A DNA stretch of 64,000 nucleotides, taken from Tabrizicola sp. (GTDB lineage: Bacteria; Pseudomonadota; Alphaproteobacteria; Rhodobacterales; Rhodobacteraceae). Where the stretch lies: positions 1 to 64,000 of the forward strand of contig NZ_JAUCZH010000002.1 of the NCBI RefSeq assembly GCF_030373185.1, written 5' to 3'. Shown piece by piece: positions 18,729-28,553 of this stretch; position 1 is the stretch's first letter; every line of letters starts with the position of its first letter. The notes under the pieces are model-generated. The model ran no database searches. It saw only the letters and a program-made list of their open reading frames with translations, and was not told the DNA's origin. A program made the position numbers and the translations under genes.

Positions 18729-20393
18729 ATGCCGCATGATGGACAGGCCATGACCCAGACCCCGATCCTTTCCGACCTGATGGCGCGGACCACCGCCGTT
18801 CTGCCCGAAGTGGAGGGGCTGTTCACCTCGGCGCGGGATGCATTGAAGGCAGAGGTGACGGTTGCGGGCAAGATCTCAGTCCCTGCTCTGGAACAGCGCC
18901 AGTTCGAAACCCACGCCCTTGCATGGCTTGCGACCTATCTGGAGGCCCTGCGTCAATTGAACGGCTGGGCTGGCCGGGTGTCCGAAGCTGGCCAGTTTGG
19001 TGAAATGGAGGCGCTGATCCTTCAGATCGGCTTTGGCGAATACCTTGCCCAGATCGCTGGCGGCATCCCGATGAGTCAGGGCGAACTCGCCCGACTGCCC
19101 GACCTTGGCCTGACATGGCAACCCGGACCCGAGGCTGCGGCGCTGATCGCGGGGGGCAATAGCCCGGCAGCGCGGTCGCGGCTGGTGGCGCTGATGCAGG
19201 ACAACCAAGGCCGCGCCACCTTTGGCGCACCCGGGCTTGATGACGAACTGGAAATGATCCGCGACCAGTTCCGCCGCTATGCCGATGAAAAGGTCATCCC
19301 CGTCGCGCATGACTGGCACCTCAAGGACGAACTGATCCCGATGGAAGTGATCACCGAACTGGCCGAAATGGGCGTCTTCGGTCTGACGATCCCGGAAGAA
19401 TACGGCGGGTTCGGGCTTTCCAAGGCCAGCATGGTGGTCGTGTCGGAAGAACTGTCGCGCGGCTATATCGGCGTGGGCAGCCTTGGTACCCGGACGGAAA
19501 TCGCCGCCGAGCTTATCCTGTGTGGCGGCACGGACGACCAGAAGGCCAAGTGGCTGCCCAAGCTGGCCAGCGGGGAAATCCTGCCGACCGCCGTCTTTAC
19601 CGAGCCGAACACCGGGTCGGACCTTGGCAGCTTGCGTACCCGGGCGGTCAGGGATGGCGACGACTGGAAGATCACCGGCAACAAGACCTGGATCACCCAT
19701 GCCGCCCGCACCCATGTGATGACGCTTCTGGCGCGTACTGAACCCGACACCACGGATTATCGCGGGTTGTCGATGTTCCTGGCCGAAAAGACCCCCGGCA
19801 CCGATGACGCCCCCTTCCCCACCCCCGGCATGACCGGCAGCGAGATCGAGGTGCTGGGCTATCGGGGCATGAAGGAATACGAACTGGCCTTCGACGGGTT
19901 CGCCGTGAAGGGCGAGAATCTCTTGGGCGGCGTGACTGGCCAGGGCTTCAAGCAACTGATGCAGACGTTTGAATCAGCCCGAATCCAGACCGGCGCCCGC
20001 GCCGTGGGCGTGGCGCAATCGGCGCTGGAAACCGGCATGCAATACGCGCTGGACCGCAAGCAGTTCGGCAAGCCCCTGATCGCCTTCCCCCGCATCTCTG
20101 GCAAGCTGGCCATGATGGCGGTCGAGGTGATGATCGCCCGCCAGCTGACCTATTTCAGCGCCTGGCAGAAAGACCACGGCCACCGTTGCGACCTTGAGGC
20201 CGGGATGGCGAAACTTCTGGGCGCGCGGGTGGCTTGGGCGGCGGCGGACAATGCGCTGCAAATCCACGGTGGCAACGGCTTTGCGCTGGAATACCGGATC
20301 AGCCGCATCCTGTGTGACGCGCGGATCCTGAATATCTTCGAAGGGGCCGCCGAAATTCAGGCCACCGTGATCGCCCGCCGACTTATGGACTGA
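18729..20393 (+). CDS. mcd: (2S)-Methylsuccinyl-CoA dehydrogenase-like acyl-CoA dehydrogenase
   Basis: This FAD enzyme of the acyl-CoA dehydrogenase family is 554 residues long, with an extra N-terminal domain of about 160 residues before the usual fold, which is the mark of methylsuccinyl-CoA dehydrogenase of the ethylmalonyl-CoA pathway. The core shows FGLTIPEEYGGFGL, AVFTEPNTGSDLG, TWITHAARTHVM, YALDRKQFGKPL, the catalytic Glu region and C-terminal IFEGAAEIQATVIARRL. CCGGAGA lies just before ATG 18729; ATG 18750 is also possible. Electrons would go to the EtfAB encoded at 6.3-8 kb. The other pathway genes are not in the window. Confidence 0.88.
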   Translation: MPHDGQAMTQTPILSDLMARTTAVLPEVEGLFTSARDALKAEVTVAGKISVPALEQRQFETHALAWLATYLEALRQLNGWAGRVSEAGQFGEMEALILQIGFGEYLAQIAGGIPMSQGELARLPDLGLTWQPGPEAAALIAGGNSPAARSRLVALMQDNQGRATFGAPGLDDELEMIRDQFRRYADEKVIPVAHDWHLKDELIPMEVITELAEMGVFGLTIPEEYGGFGLSKASMVVVSEELSRGYIGVGSLGTRTEIAAELILCGGTDDQKAKWLPKLASGEILPTAVFTEPNTGSDLGSLRTRAVRDGDDWKITGNKTWITHAARTHVMTLLARTEPDTTDYRGLSMFLAEKTPGTDDAPFPTPGMTGSEIEVLGYRGMKEYELAFDGFAVKGENLLGGVTGQGFKQLMQTFESARIQTGARAVGVAQSALETGMQYALDRKQFGKPLIAFPRISGKLAMMAVEVMIARQLTYFSAWQKDHGHRCDLEAGMAKLLGARVAWAAADNALQIHGGNGFALEYRISRILCDARILNIFEGAAEIQATVIARRLMD

Positions 20394-20539
20394 ATTGCCT
20401 TTTGCGGACAGTTTAGCCCGATGGCACCGCGCAGAACCGCCTGAGGCTGCGAACAAAAGGACAGGGCTGTTGGGCAACCTATGCTCGTCATGGATTAGAT
20501 GGCGTTGGTCTGACCTGAGAAGCCAAGAGCCCGAGCCTT

Positions 20540-21757
20540 TCAGCCCCCGCCGCGCGACGGGCGCTGAATGCCAAGGCGCGGGTGCAAGCGTCCTGCCACG
20601 GCCCAGGACGCAATCAGCCCAACCCCCGCCGCGATGAATATCCCGGGCAACGGCGCCACCCAAAGCACCAGCCACGCCGCCCCCGGGGTCAGGATGCCAG
20701 ACACGTCGCGGAAACTGGAATAGACGGCGGACATCTCGGTCCGCTCGCTGGGCTTGACCGACATCAGGAAGGGCAGACCGCCCACCACATCCAGCATGAC
20801 CAGAAACACCGATGCCGTCATCACAAGGGCAACCGTGGCCCATGGCAGGAACGCCAGCAGCCCTGCCAGACAGAACAAGGCCCCGCAAACCCCAAAGGCC
20901 GCCCGCACCGACCGGCGCACCGACATGCGGCGACCAAGGCGGTTCAGCGCGGGTGCCGCGAACAAGAGCGCGTTGGTGATCGAAAGCGCGATGCCGCCAA
21001 CCTTGTCGCCCAAGCCCGCCTCTATGCAGAAGATCGGCAGGTAGACGACATAGACCCACCAACCGCAGCTTCGCATCACCGCGAACATCCATCCGGCGAT
21101 CAGCCGGGGCTGGCTGAAGAACCGTCCCAGATATCCCAAGGGGTTGACCGCAGGCCCCTTGGCCCGGGCAATCTGCTTGCCATTGCCCAGCCGCAAGACC
21201 CAGAAGGAAACCAGCAGGACAAGGGCAAAGGCCCCGGCCACAAGAAACGGTGCTGGCGCCCATTGGTGGTAAAGCCAGACCCCCGACATCGGCCCCAATG
21301 TCCATGCCGTCGCCGCATAGGCCATCTGCACCGACTGGCTGCGTCCAAGGTTTCCACGGTCCACATAGTCCAGCACATAGGCGTTCAGGCAGACAAAAAT
21401 GGTAACCGTAGCCATCGCGTTGCACATCAGTGCCAGCGGCACTGACCAGGTGGTTCCGATCGCGCCCAGTGTATTGCCGACAAGGTAAAGGCAAACGCCC
21501 CCGGTATAGGCCCAGCGCCGTGGAACCCGCCTTGTCGCCCAAGGCACCATCAGCCCCCAGACCAGCGCCACGATCCCCGAGATGAAGAACACCACCGACG
21601 TCGTCTGCGCATCGCCCAGCGCGTCATAGACCACCAAGGGCATGGTCGAGATCAGCATGCCCCTGATCGCGGCATCCAGTCCCGCAAGAATGGCAAAATG
21701 CTCGATCCTTGGGGTCGGGCTGTGCTTGAGCGCCAGAGGCAGGTAACGGGTGGCCAT
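20540..21757 (-). CDS. MFS transporter
   Basis: A 405-residue major facilitator with about 12 hydrophobic segments in two halves joined by a short basic loop (near RLGNGKQIARAKG). The first-half loop motif appears as WATRRVPRRWAY. C-terminal residues are basic and Gly-rich. No substrate-specific motif is recognised. It is convergent with mcd, and its start lies 62 bases from the recO stop on the same strand, so it may be transcribed after recO. Confidence 0.85.
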   Translation of the reverse strand: MATRYLPLALKHSPTPRIEHFAILAGLDAAIRGMLISTMPLVVYDALGDAQTTSVVFFISGIVALVWGLMVPWATRRVPRRWAYTGGVCLYLVGNTLGAIGTTWSVPLALMCNAMATVTIFVCLNAYVLDYVDRGNLGRSQSVQMAYAATAWTLGPMSGVWLYHQWAPAPFLVAGAFALVLLVSFWVLRLGNGKQIARAKGPAVNPLGYLGRFFSQPRLIAGWMFAVMRSCGWWVYVVYLPIFCIEAGLGDKVGGIALSITNALLFAAPALNRLGRRMSVRRSVRAAFGVCGALFCLAGLLAFLPWATVALVMTASVFLVMLDVVGGLPFLMSVKPSERTEMSAVYSSFRDVSGILTPGAAWLVLWVAPLPGIFIAAGVGLIASWAVAGRLHPRLGIQRPSRGGG

Positions 21758-21819
21758 GCGCCGACCTTGGCCCGAAGCCTGCCGGGGTGGCTGTCACGGC
21801 TGCGACATCCTGCGTCGTT

Positions 21820-22542
21820 TCAAGCCGGACTGCGGGTGATCAGATCGACCAGCCGCGCCCGCGCTTCCGGCAGGGGGCGGCCTTGCAGGACCGGCGTCAG
21901 CCCTCGGTCCAGAAAGAACCCGGTCAGGCGCAATCCCTGCGCCAAAGCTACGGCCGTCATCTCGCCCGCGCCGGAAAGGCCTGCGGGAAAGGGCAAGAGC
22001 CTGTCTGCCCATTCCCCGGCGCCTTCGGCCGAAACGGCCCGCCCGGATTTCGGGCTGACATAGACCAGTCCCTCGGTCACCCCCGTCACGGCGCAACTGT
22101 TGAGATCAAGGCCGAAACCCAACTCCTCCAGCAGCTGCACCTCCCAGCGCAGATAGGTTGAGGTCCAGCCAGGCTGACCAAGCGCATCCAGTAGCGGCAA
22201 GGTTTCAGACCATAGCGCCGGGTGCGGCTCCCGTTCCGGCAGGGCCGCCCGCAACAGCGCGCAGACCGACATCAGACCCGCAAGCGCCAACCTGTCAGAC
22301 AGCACATGCGCACGCGACCGCAAGGGCTCGACCGTGAAAGTGCCGATATGATCATCCAGTCGCGCGCGCCAATCCAGCTGCAACTGAGTTCCCGGCTGCA
22401 AGGTGGCCGCCATCTTGCGGGACGCGCCGCCGCGCACGACGCCCGCATGACGGCCATGCGCCGCCGTAAGCACCTCGATGATCGCGGCACTTTCCCCATG
22501 CGGACGCATGGAAAGAAGCACGCCTTCGTCTCGCCAATCCAT
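21820..22542 (-). CDS. recO: DNA repair protein RecO
   Basis: RecO mediates RecA loading on SSB-coated DNA in the RecFOR pathway. The 240-residue product has the N-terminal OB-fold stretch [34 protein letters not shown], and the C-terminal helical domain with [18 protein letters not shown] and PKSGRAVS. No C4 zinc cluster is present, which is common in alphaproteobacterial RecO. It ends the long folK-to-recO minus-strand series, 36 bases after the DUF1491 gene. Confidence 0.93.
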   Translation of the reverse strand: MDWRDEGVLLSMRPHGESAAIIEVLTAAHGRHAGVVRGGASRKMAATLQPGTQLQLDWRARLDDHIGTFTVEPLRSRAHVLSDRLALAGLMSVCALLRAALPEREPHPALWSETLPLLDALGQPGWTSTYLRWEVQLLEELGFGLDLNSCAVTGVTEGLVYVSPKSGRAVSAEGAGEWADRLLPFPAGLSGAGEMTAVALAQGLRLTGFFLDRGLTPVLQGRPLPEARARLVDLITRSPA

Positions 22543-22578
22543 GCGCCGACTATCTCGCTGCGCGCGAAAGGGCGCAAC

Positions 22579-22914
22579 TCAATCCGAAAGCCCGTCTTGA
22601 TCAAGCAACGTGCGCCCGGCTCGGTCTTCCAGCTCGATCACCCAAAGGTCCGGGTCGCGCGACCGGGCGCGCGCCAGAAGCGCGTCTACCTCGGCTTCGG
22701 CCCCTTCGGCCAACAGCATCCATGCACGATTTCCGGTCATCAGGTCCGACCGCCGCTCATAAGCCCGTGCGGTTCCGTCCAGCAGCGCCACCTTGACCAC
22801 CACCGCCCCCGCCTGCGCATCCCCCTTGGCTGTGACATAGGCCGCAATATCGGCCAACCGCAGCCGCGTAAGGTAAGCCGACACCCAGACGCCAGAGGCC
22901 AGACGCACGCTCAT
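22579..22914 (-). CDS. DUF1491 family protein
   Basis: This 111-residue cytoplasmic protein matches the alphaproteobacterial DUF1491 pattern: RLASGVWVSAYLTRLRLADI at the start, VKVALLDGTARAYERR in the middle, and the end DPDLWVIELEDRAGRTLLD. Function is unknown. ATG 22914 (MSVRLASG) is preferred over an upstream start. Its place between era and recO is commonly conserved in Rhodobacteraceae, but whether it joins RNA or DNA processing is not shown. Confidence 0.85.
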   Translation of the reverse strand: MSVRLASGVWVSAYLTRLRLADIAAYVTAKGDAQAGAVVVKVALLDGTARAYERRSDLMTGNRAWMLLAEGAEAEVDALLARARSRDPDLWVIELEDRAGRTLLDQDGLSD

Positions 22915-22986
22915 CGGATCTGCTCTTTTCCAAAATACTCCCGCCGGAGGCTCCACCGTTGTGGCAAATGCCCAAGGGTCAGGGCC

Positions 22987-23901
22987 TCACGCATCGCCGT
23001 CCTTGAAATCCAGCCCCATTTCCGAATAGCGCTCGGGTTCGTCAAGCCAGTTCGGCCGCACCTTCACCTGAAGGAACAGATGCACGGTCCGGCCCAGAAA
23101 TTCGCTGATGTCGGCCCGTGCAGCCTGACCGACGGCCTTGATCGTCTCGCCCTTGTTGCCCAGCACGATCCCCTTGTGGCCGTCACGGGCAACATAGACG
23201 ATCTGGTCGATCCGTGTGGTGCCGTCGGGCTTGTCTTCCCACTTTTCCGTTTCAACTGTCAGCTGGTAGGGAAGTTCCTCATGCAGGCGCAGGGTCAGCT
23301 TTTCGCGGGTCATTTCCGCCGCGATCATCCGCATCGGCAGGTCGGCGATCTGGTCTTCGGGGTAGAACCATGGGCCTTCCGGAACCTCACCCGCCAGCCA
23401 TTCCCGAAGATCGGCGACGCCATAGCCCTTTTCGGCGCTGATCATGAAGGTCTTCTTGAACGGATAGGCTGCATTCACCTCTTCGGCCAACGCAAGCAAT
23501 GTCTCGGCCTTCACCCGGTCGATCTTGTTGATCGCCAGCGCCACCGGTTGCCCTTTCGGCATCTCATCGGCCAGCCGGTCGATGATCAGCTTCACGCCCT
23601 CGGTCAGGCCACGATGCGCCTCGATCAGAAGCACGATCACATCGGCATCCGAGGCCCCACCCCAGGCCGCCTTGACCATCGACCGGTCCAGCCTGCGCCG
23701 GGGACGGAAAATGCCGGGCGTGTCGACAAAGACGATCTGCGCCGGTCCCTCGATCGCAATCCCCCGGATCCGGGTCCGCGTGGTCTGCACCTTATGCGTG
23801 ACGATGGAAACCTTCGCCCCCACCATCCGGTTCAAAAGCGTCGATTTCCCGGCATTCGGTTCGCCGATCAGGGCCACAAAGCCCGCGCGTGTGTCAGTCA
23901 T
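22987..23901 (-). CDS. era: GTPase Era
   Basis: Era is an essential GTPase for 16S rRNA maturation and small-subunit assembly. The 304-residue protein (ATG 23901) has G1 GEPNAGKST at residues 13-21, G2 region [10 protein letters not shown]3 DTPGIF, G4 NKID and a C-terminal KH domain with [16 protein letters not shown]. An upstream start would lie inside rnc and is rejected. The gene overlaps the rnc stop by 8 bases, the conserved lepB-rnc-era order. Confidence 0.97.
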   Translation of the reverse strand: MTDTRAGFVALIGEPNAGKSTLLNRMVGAKVSIVTHKVQTTRTRIRGIAIEGPAQIVFVDTPGIFRPRRRLDRSMVKAAWGGASDADVIVLLIEAHRGLTEGVKLIIDRLADEMPKGQPVALAINKIDRVKAETLLALAEEVNAAYPFKKTFMISAEKGYGVADLREWLAGEVPEGPWFYPEDQIADLPMRMIAAEMTREKLTLRLHEELPYQLTVETEKWEDKPDGTTRIDQIVYVARDGHKGIVLGNKGETIKAVGQAARADISEFLGRTVHLFLQVKVRPNWLDEPERYSEMGLDFKDGDA

Positions 23902-24583
23902 CACTTGTCTCCAGCCGGGCCAGCAGCGCCCTTGCGGCTTGCTGTTCGGCGATGCGTTTCGATCCGGCTTGTGCTTCGGCCGCCTCTCCCGAGGCCAGTT
24001 GCACGGCGACCGTGAACCGGGGCTGGTGGTCCGGGCCAGAGCGGGCGGCCTCGATGTAGCGGGGCGGGGGCATCCCGCGGGCCTGCGCCCATTCCTGCAA
24101 GGCGGTCTTCGGGTCGCGGGCATCGGCCTCCACCTCGGAGACCCGGCTGCCCCAAAGCCGCAAGATCACCGCGCGCGCCGGTTCGAAGCCGGCGTCCAGA
24201 AAGACGGCGGCAATCACCGCTTCCATTGCGTCTCCAAGCAGCGCCTCCTTGCGGCGCCCGCCGGTCAGCATCTCGGAACGACCCAGCTTCAGCACGTCGC
24301 CCAGAGCTATGTCGCGCGCGACAGCGGCGCAGGTTTCCTTGCGCACCAAGGCGTTGAAACGGGGGGCAAGCTGACCCTCTCGCGCGCCCAGATCGGCGGA
24401 CAGCAGCGCTTCTGCCATCACCAGACCAAGCACCCGGTCGCCCAGAAACTCCAGCCGTTGATTGTCTGGCCGCGTTGCCGAGCCGATCGAGGCATGCGTC
24501 ACCGCCCGCATCAGAAGTTCGGGCTTGGCGAAGTGATGCCCAAGGCGGCCTTCAAAGGCCTTGAGTTCAGCCGAAAGCCTCAC
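23894..24583 (-). CDS. rnc: Ribonuclease III
   Basis: RNase III cleaves double-stranded RNA, including rRNA precursors. The 229-residue product has the catalytic signature [13 protein letters not shown] (residues 41-53), [16 protein letters not shown] and a C-terminal double-stranded RNA-binding domain ending in a segment with [16 protein letters not shown]. In the signature the residue after Asn is Gln where E. coli has Glu; the other acidic residues are in place. It overlaps lepB by ATGA and era by 8 bases. Confidence 0.96.
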   Translation of the reverse strand: MRLSAELKAFEGRLGHHFAKPELLMRAVTHASIGSATRPDNQRLEFLGDRVLGLVMAEALLSADLGAREGQLAPRFNALVRKETCAAVARDIALGDVLKLGRSEMLTGGRRKEALLGDAMEAVIAAVFLDAGFEPARAVILRLWGSRVSEVEADARDPKTALQEWAQARGMPPPRYIEAARSGPDHQPRFTVAVQLASGEAAEAQAGSKRIAEQQAARALLARLETSDD

Positions 24584-25365
24584 TCGACCGCCTTGAAATA
24601 TCGGTCTGATCGCCAGGTCCAGAAGTAAAGCATTCTGCTGCCAGCAGAGGAGAACATGATCCGGTCCGCACGGCCGATCAGATATTCGGCCGGCACGAAG
24701 CCCACCCCGCCGGCAGCCTGCGCATAGCGGCTGTCCTGACTGTTGTCGCGGTTGTCGCCCATGAAGAAGTAGTGACCTTCCGGCACGGAGAAGACATCCG
24801 TGTTGTCGCCAAAACCGTTTGCGTCGATGTTCAGGATCGAATGCTTCTGCCCCTCGGGCAGGGTTTCGATGAAGCGGCTTTTCGAGCAGATGCCACCTGC
24901 CCCGACCGCACCGTTTTCACAGCGCGGCAGATTGCGCATCGGGCCTTGGGGTTCGTAGACCTCTTCAAACAGGCCGGCAGGTTCTTGAGGGGCGGCCACG
25001 CCGTTGATGTAAAGGACGCCGTTCTGCATCTGGATCTTGTCACCGGGCATGCCGACAAGACGCTTGATGAAGTCGGTGTCGTTGACCGGGTGGCGGAATA
25101 CCGCAACATCCCCACGCTCGGGTTCAGAGGCGAAGATCCGGCCCGAAATGGGACACATCGCGAAGGGGCAGGAGTACTTGGAATAGCCGTAGGCCATCTT
25201 GTTGACGAACAGGAAGTCGCCGATCAGCAGCGTATCCTTCATCGATTCCGAAGGGATCCAGAACGGCTGAAAGAACAGCGTGCGGAAGGCCCCCGCAATA
25301 ACCAATGCCCAGAAGACGGTCTTTATCGTCTCGACGATGCCGCCTTCGGCCTTGTCCTTCGCCAT
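24580..25365 (-). CDS. lepB: Signal peptidase I
   Basis: LepB removes signal peptides from exported proteins at the periplasmic face. The 261-residue protein has an N-terminal membrane anchor (about 12-33), the catalytic serine in PSESMKDTL, the general-base lysine in [12 protein letters not shown] and the [11 protein letters not shown] box. A four-cysteine-containing insertion (CPFAMC and later CENGA..GGIC) lies between the boxes. ATG 25365 fits the family. First in the lepB-rnc-era set, with a 59-base gap to the gene upstream. Confidence 0.96.
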   Translation of the reverse strand: MAKDKAEGGIVETIKTVFWALVIAGAFRTLFFQPFWIPSESMKDTLLIGDFLFVNKMAYGYSKYSCPFAMCPISGRIFASEPERGDVAVFRHPVNDTDFIKRLVGMPGDKIQMQNGVLYINGVAAPQEPAGLFEEVYEPQGPMRNLPRCENGAVGAGGICSKSRFIETLPEGQKHSILNIDANGFGDNTDVFSVPEGHYFFMGDNRDNSQDSRYAQAAGGVGFVPAEYLIGRADRIMFSSAGSRMLYFWTWRSDRYFKAVE

Positions 25366-25424
25366 CTTGCGTCCTGCCTATTGCCACTTTGCCCGCGCTT
25401 CTTGCGCGCAAGCGCGGGGCGAAG

Positions 25425-26141
25425 TCAAGGCAGCCTGCCCTTGCGGCGGGGGGGCTCCGTCGGGACGACGACCTCGGCCCGGAAATCGGTGCCGGGGGTC
25501 GGCGCGGTGACAACCAGCGTCCAGAAACGTCCGACGGGTGGAGTATTGCCAGAGACTACCTTTCGAATCCCCGGGATATGGATGGTGGAGCGGTGGCGAG
25601 GGTTCGTTCCCGGAAGGATGCCGCTTGGTACCGGATCAGGCCCCACGGAGCTGGGCAGGTCGAAGCGAAACGGCAGGCCCTGCGTGGCATCGGTTTCGGG
25701 GGGAACACTCCGCTCGGCTGTCCACACCGGGAAACTGGAGGTCTTGAAGCGGCCGTCATCCTCGAACTCATGAACGTCGAGGCAGGTCAGAACCAGCCGG
25801 AACGGCCCGGTTGCCGCGACAGGCTTTTGTACCCGCACCCGGCCACTGACCGGGCGGCCAAGGCGCAATGTGCCGGGCGGGTCAATCTCCAGCTTCGTCG
25901 CGCCAAAGGCGAGGTGGCGCCGCGCGTGACCGACCGCCTTGACGAAGAACCAGCCGGCGATCCCCAGAAGGCCAAGGACCATAATCGAGATCGGGTTGAT
26001 GAAATCCGGGTCACTTGTATCGAAACTCTCAGGCCAGCCGGTCATCCAGCCCAGCCAGCCTGCCCCACCCAGCGCGGCAGCAGCGATCCCGGCAGCCGCC
26101 AGTGCCTCGATCCGTGGCGAAAATTGAGGCGGTTCGGTCAT
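25425..26141 (-). CDS. Unrecognised membrane protein with two N-terminal helices
   Basis: The 238-residue product has two hydrophobic segments (about residues 14-34 and 50-70) followed by a soluble region rich in beta strands: FGATKLEIDPPGTLRLGRPV, FRLVLTCLDVHEF and WTLVVTAPTPG. This layout resembles small membrane-anchored arrestin-like or Ig-like domains, but I cannot name a family. It lies 3 bases downstream of acpS and 59 bases upstream of lepB on the same strand, so it belongs to the housekeeping operon. Confidence 0.7.
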   Translation of the reverse strand: MTEPPQFSPRIEALAAAGIAAAALGGAGWLGWMTGWPESFDTSDPDFINPISIMVLGLLGIAGWFFVKAVGHARRHLAFGATKLEIDPPGTLRLGRPVSGRVRVQKPVAATGPFRLVLTCLDVHEFEDDGRFKTSSFPVWTAERSVPPETDATQGLPFRFDLPSSVGPDPVPSGILPGTNPRHRSTIHIPGIRKVVSGNTPPVGRFWTLVVTAPTPGTDFRAEVVVPTEPPRRKGRLP

Positions 26142-26144
26142 GGG

Positions 26145-26555
26145 TTACCCCCGGGCGACAGGCCTTGCTTCGATCACCACAAAAGCCTGCGCCCAAGGGT
26201 GGTCATCGGTCAAGGTGACATGGATCACCGCCTCATGTCCTTCGGGTGTCATGGCGCGCAGGCGTTCGGCGGCCCAGCCCGTAACATGCATCACCGGCTG
26301 GCCGGAGCGCAGGTTTGTCACCGCCATGTCCCGCCACGCAATCCCCATGCGAAGGCCGGTGCCAAGCGCCTTGGAACAAGCCTCCTTGGCCGCCCAGCGC
26401 TTTGCGTATGTCGCGGCCACGGCGCGAGGGCGGCTTTCAGCCTTGCGCTGTTCGCGTTCAGTGAAAACACGGTTGCGAAAGCGGTCGCCGAAGCGGGCCA
26501 GTGTCGCCTCGATCCGTTCGATATTGGCCAGATCGCTGCCGATGCCAAGGATCAT
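26145..26555 (-). CDS. acpS: Holo-[acyl-carrier-protein] synthase
   Basis: AcpS transfers 4'-phosphopantetheine from CoA to acyl carrier protein. The 136-residue protein has the metal-binding N-terminal [12 protein letters not shown] (Asp8) and the second motif [19 protein letters not shown] with its Glu and Lys. Length and start are typical. It is 4 bases after the preceding secreted-protein gene and 3 bases before the next, in the pdxJ-acpS-lepB-rnc-era neighbourhood common in proteobacteria. Confidence 0.95.
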   Translation of the reverse strand: MILGIGSDLANIERIEATLARFGDRFRNRVFTEREQRKAESRPRAVAATYAKRWAAKEACSKALGTGLRMGIAWRDMAVTNLRSGQPVMHVTGWAAERLRAMTPEGHEAVIHVTLTDDHPWAQAFVVIEARPVARG

Positions 26556-26559
26556 CGGG

Positions 26560-27015
26560 TCAATCCAGCCGCGCAGTCACGGCCCCACTGGCCTGATTGA
26601 GCGTAACGGTCAGGACCGCATCGGCGTAATCACCCGTTTGCGGCAGCCAACGCGTTGCCCGAAGGCGGAACCGAAGACCCGTTGCAGGGTCATACTCGGC
26701 TGTCATGCCATCAAGCGTCAGACCGGCAAGGCCGATGCCATCCGACCCGGACACCACGCTGCAACTGCGACCGCCGACCTCATCATAGGGTGGTGAAAGG
26801 ATCACCAGATGAAAGGCCCCCGCTGCTGGCTCGATGGTGTCGGTGACGGCAAGCCGCACCGCGCCATTTGCAAACTGGCGGGAGTTTTCTTCCCACGGCT
26901 CGGCCAGCGCAAAGGCTGAACTGCGGAAATCATCACAGATACCAATGCTTTGCGCCATTGCGGCGCCAGTCAAGCCAAGCGCCACCAGCGGACCAAGGGC
27001 AAGCGCGCGGATCAT
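26560..27015 (-). CDS. Unrecognised secreted protein, 151 residues
   Basis: The product starts with a clear signal peptide ([20 protein letters not shown], cleavage probable after AMA) and continues as a beta-rich periplasmic domain with two cysteines (SIGICDD and GRSCSVV) that could form a disulfide. I recognise no family. It overlaps the pdxJ stop by ATGA and precedes acpS by 4 bases, so it is co-translated with housekeeping genes. Confidence 0.75.
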   Translation of the reverse strand: MIRALALGPLVALGLTGAAMAQSIGICDDFRSSAFALAEPWEENSRQFANGAVRLAVTDTIEPAAGAFHLVILSPPYDEVGGRSCSVVSGSDGIGLAGLTLDGMTAEYDPATGLRFRLRATRWLPQTGDYADAVLTVTLNQASGAVTARLD

Positions 27016-27782
27016 GCCGACGCCCCCCGCGCCAATTTCATCCGGCGGCGCATTTCCTCGATCGCCGGTCCCAGGCCCCGGAAAATCGCCTCACCGATCA
27101 GGAAGTGGCCGATGTTCAGCTCCATCACCTCGGGGATCGCGGCGATGGGCTCCACGTTGTCATAGGTCAGGCCGTGGCCAGCATGCACCTCAAGACCCGC
27201 CGCCGCCGCCCGTTCGGCCCCAAGGCGCAAGGCGGCAAGCTCGCGCTCGGCAAGTTCCGCGTGACCTTCGGCCAGAAGGTCGGAATAGAGACCCGTGTGC
27301 AGTTCCACCACCGCCGCGCCGATGCGGGCGCTGGCCTCGATCTGGCGCGGGTCATGGCTGATGAACATGCTGACGCGGGCGCCAGCCTCCCGCAGGGGGG
27401 CGATGTAGTCGGTCAGGCGCGCAACATCGCCTGCCACGTCCAACCCGCCTTCGGTTGTGCGTTCCTCGCGCTTTTCGGGAACAAGACAGACGGCATGGGG
27501 GCGGTGGCGCAGGGCAAGGGCCTGCATTTCCGACGTCGCGGCACATTCGAAGTTGAGCGGGACCGAGATCGCCGCCATCAGCGCCTCGATATCGGCATCA
27601 CGGATATGGCGACGGTCTTCGCGCAGATGCGCCGTGATCCCGTCCGCGCCCGCCGTTTCGGCCAGCAAAGCCGCACGCAACGGATCAGGCCAAGCCGATC
27701 CTCGCGCATTCCTGACTGTGGCTACGTGGTCGATGTTCACCCCCAGCCGGAGACCATTCGGCTTGCGGATCGGATCTGTCAT
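27012..27782 (-). CDS. pdxJ: Pyridoxine 5'-phosphate synthase
   Basis: PdxJ condenses 1-deoxyxylulose 5-phosphate with 3-amino-2-oxopropyl phosphate in vitamin B6 synthesis. The 256-residue TIM barrel shows LGVNIDHVATVRNARG near the start (catalytic His), GADGITAHLREDRRHI, NFECAATSEM, VSMFISHDP and VHAGHGLTYDNV. ATG 27782, with AGGGGAA upstream, is preferred to a start 35 codons earlier. The stop overlaps the next gene. Confidence 0.97.
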   Translation of the reverse strand: MTDPIRKPNGLRLGVNIDHVATVRNARGSAWPDPLRAALLAETAGADGITAHLREDRRHIRDADIEALMAAISVPLNFECAATSEMQALALRHRPHAVCLVPEKREERTTEGGLDVAGDVARLTDYIAPLREAGARVSMFISHDPRQIEASARIGAAVVELHTGLYSDLLAEGHAELAERELAALRLGAERAAAAGLEVHAGHGLTYDNVEPIAAIPEVMELNIGHFLIGEAIFRGLGPAIEEMRRRMKLARGASA

Positions 27783-27816
27783 CACTGTTCCCCTGTCGCC
27801 ATGTCCGTCAGGCTGA

Positions 27817-28512
27817 TCATGGCGCCCCCGGACCGTCATCTCCAACTTCACTTTCGCGTCGGTTGAGCTTGCTTGCTGCATCGGCAAGTTTCAACCGCAT
27901 CCGCTGCCGCCTTTCGCCGCGCTCTGTCGCCGTGGCGGCGCGCTTGTTCTGATAGGCTTCGACCAAGGGGATTGTCACATAATATCCTGCGGCACTAATC
28001 AGGATCGCAGGCCCAAGCGCACCGATGAAATAGGGCAGATAAATTTCGTGCCAGAACTGGCTCAACCCGTCCCATCGTGCCGTTTGCGGCCCGAACATGG
28101 ACATGAAGTTGAACCAGAGATCCTGACCGGCATGGCTGAAGGCCTTGCCGATGTATTCACCGTTCAGCGGTGCCTCGATGCCAAGCATCCAGTGGCCCAA
28201 GGACATGGCCAGCACGGCAAAGAACGGGGTGGTGACCGGGTTGGTGTTGAACGTCGCCAGCAGCGCCGCCAGCACGTTGCCCCGCGCCAGCCGTGCGGCA
28301 CCCCATGCGGCAAGAAACTGCAATCCCGGCAGAGGCAGAAACCCGACGAACGACCCGGCAAAGACCCCGCGCGCCACCCGGTGCGGCTGATCTGGCAGGC
28401 GGCGCATGCGGTGAACCACATAGCGCACAGCGCGCTTGAAGCCTCCCTTTGGGTAGACCTGTTCGCGCAGCCACGCGCCCCAGCCCAATGGTTTCTTGCG
28501 TTTGAAGACCAA
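27817..28512 (-). CDS. DUF2062 domain membrane protein
   Basis: The 231-residue product has the DUF2062 pattern: a basic N-terminus, SFVGFLPLPGLQFLAAWGAARLARGN and FNTNPVTTPFFAVLA (the conserved NP[VF]TxxP), with three to four hydrophobic helices and a charged C-terminal tail. Function is unknown. It appears to start with TTG at 28512, preceded by GAGGCGGAA. It lies between rsh and pdxJ, an order common in alphaproteobacteria. Confidence 0.88.
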   Translation of the reverse strand: MVFKRKKPLGWGAWLREQVYPKGGFKRAVRYVVHRMRRLPDQPHRVARGVFAGSFVGFLPLPGLQFLAAWGAARLARGNVLAALLATFNTNPVTTPFFAVLAMSLGHWMLGIEAPLNGEYIGKAFSHAGQDLWFNFMSMFGPQTARWDGLSQFWHEIYLPYFIGALGPAILISAAGYYVTIPLVEAYQNKRAATATERGERRQRMRLKLADAASKLNRRESEVGDDGPGAP

Positions 28513-28553
28513 CTTTCCGCCTCATTGCCCAGGCTTTTGCCTGATGACCCGCC

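Noticed and set aside
22222-24015. 597-codon plus-strand open frame opposite recO, DUF1491 and era
   Set aside because: The opposite strand has three well-recognised genes with overlaps and ribosome sites; the plus-strand product has no family features.
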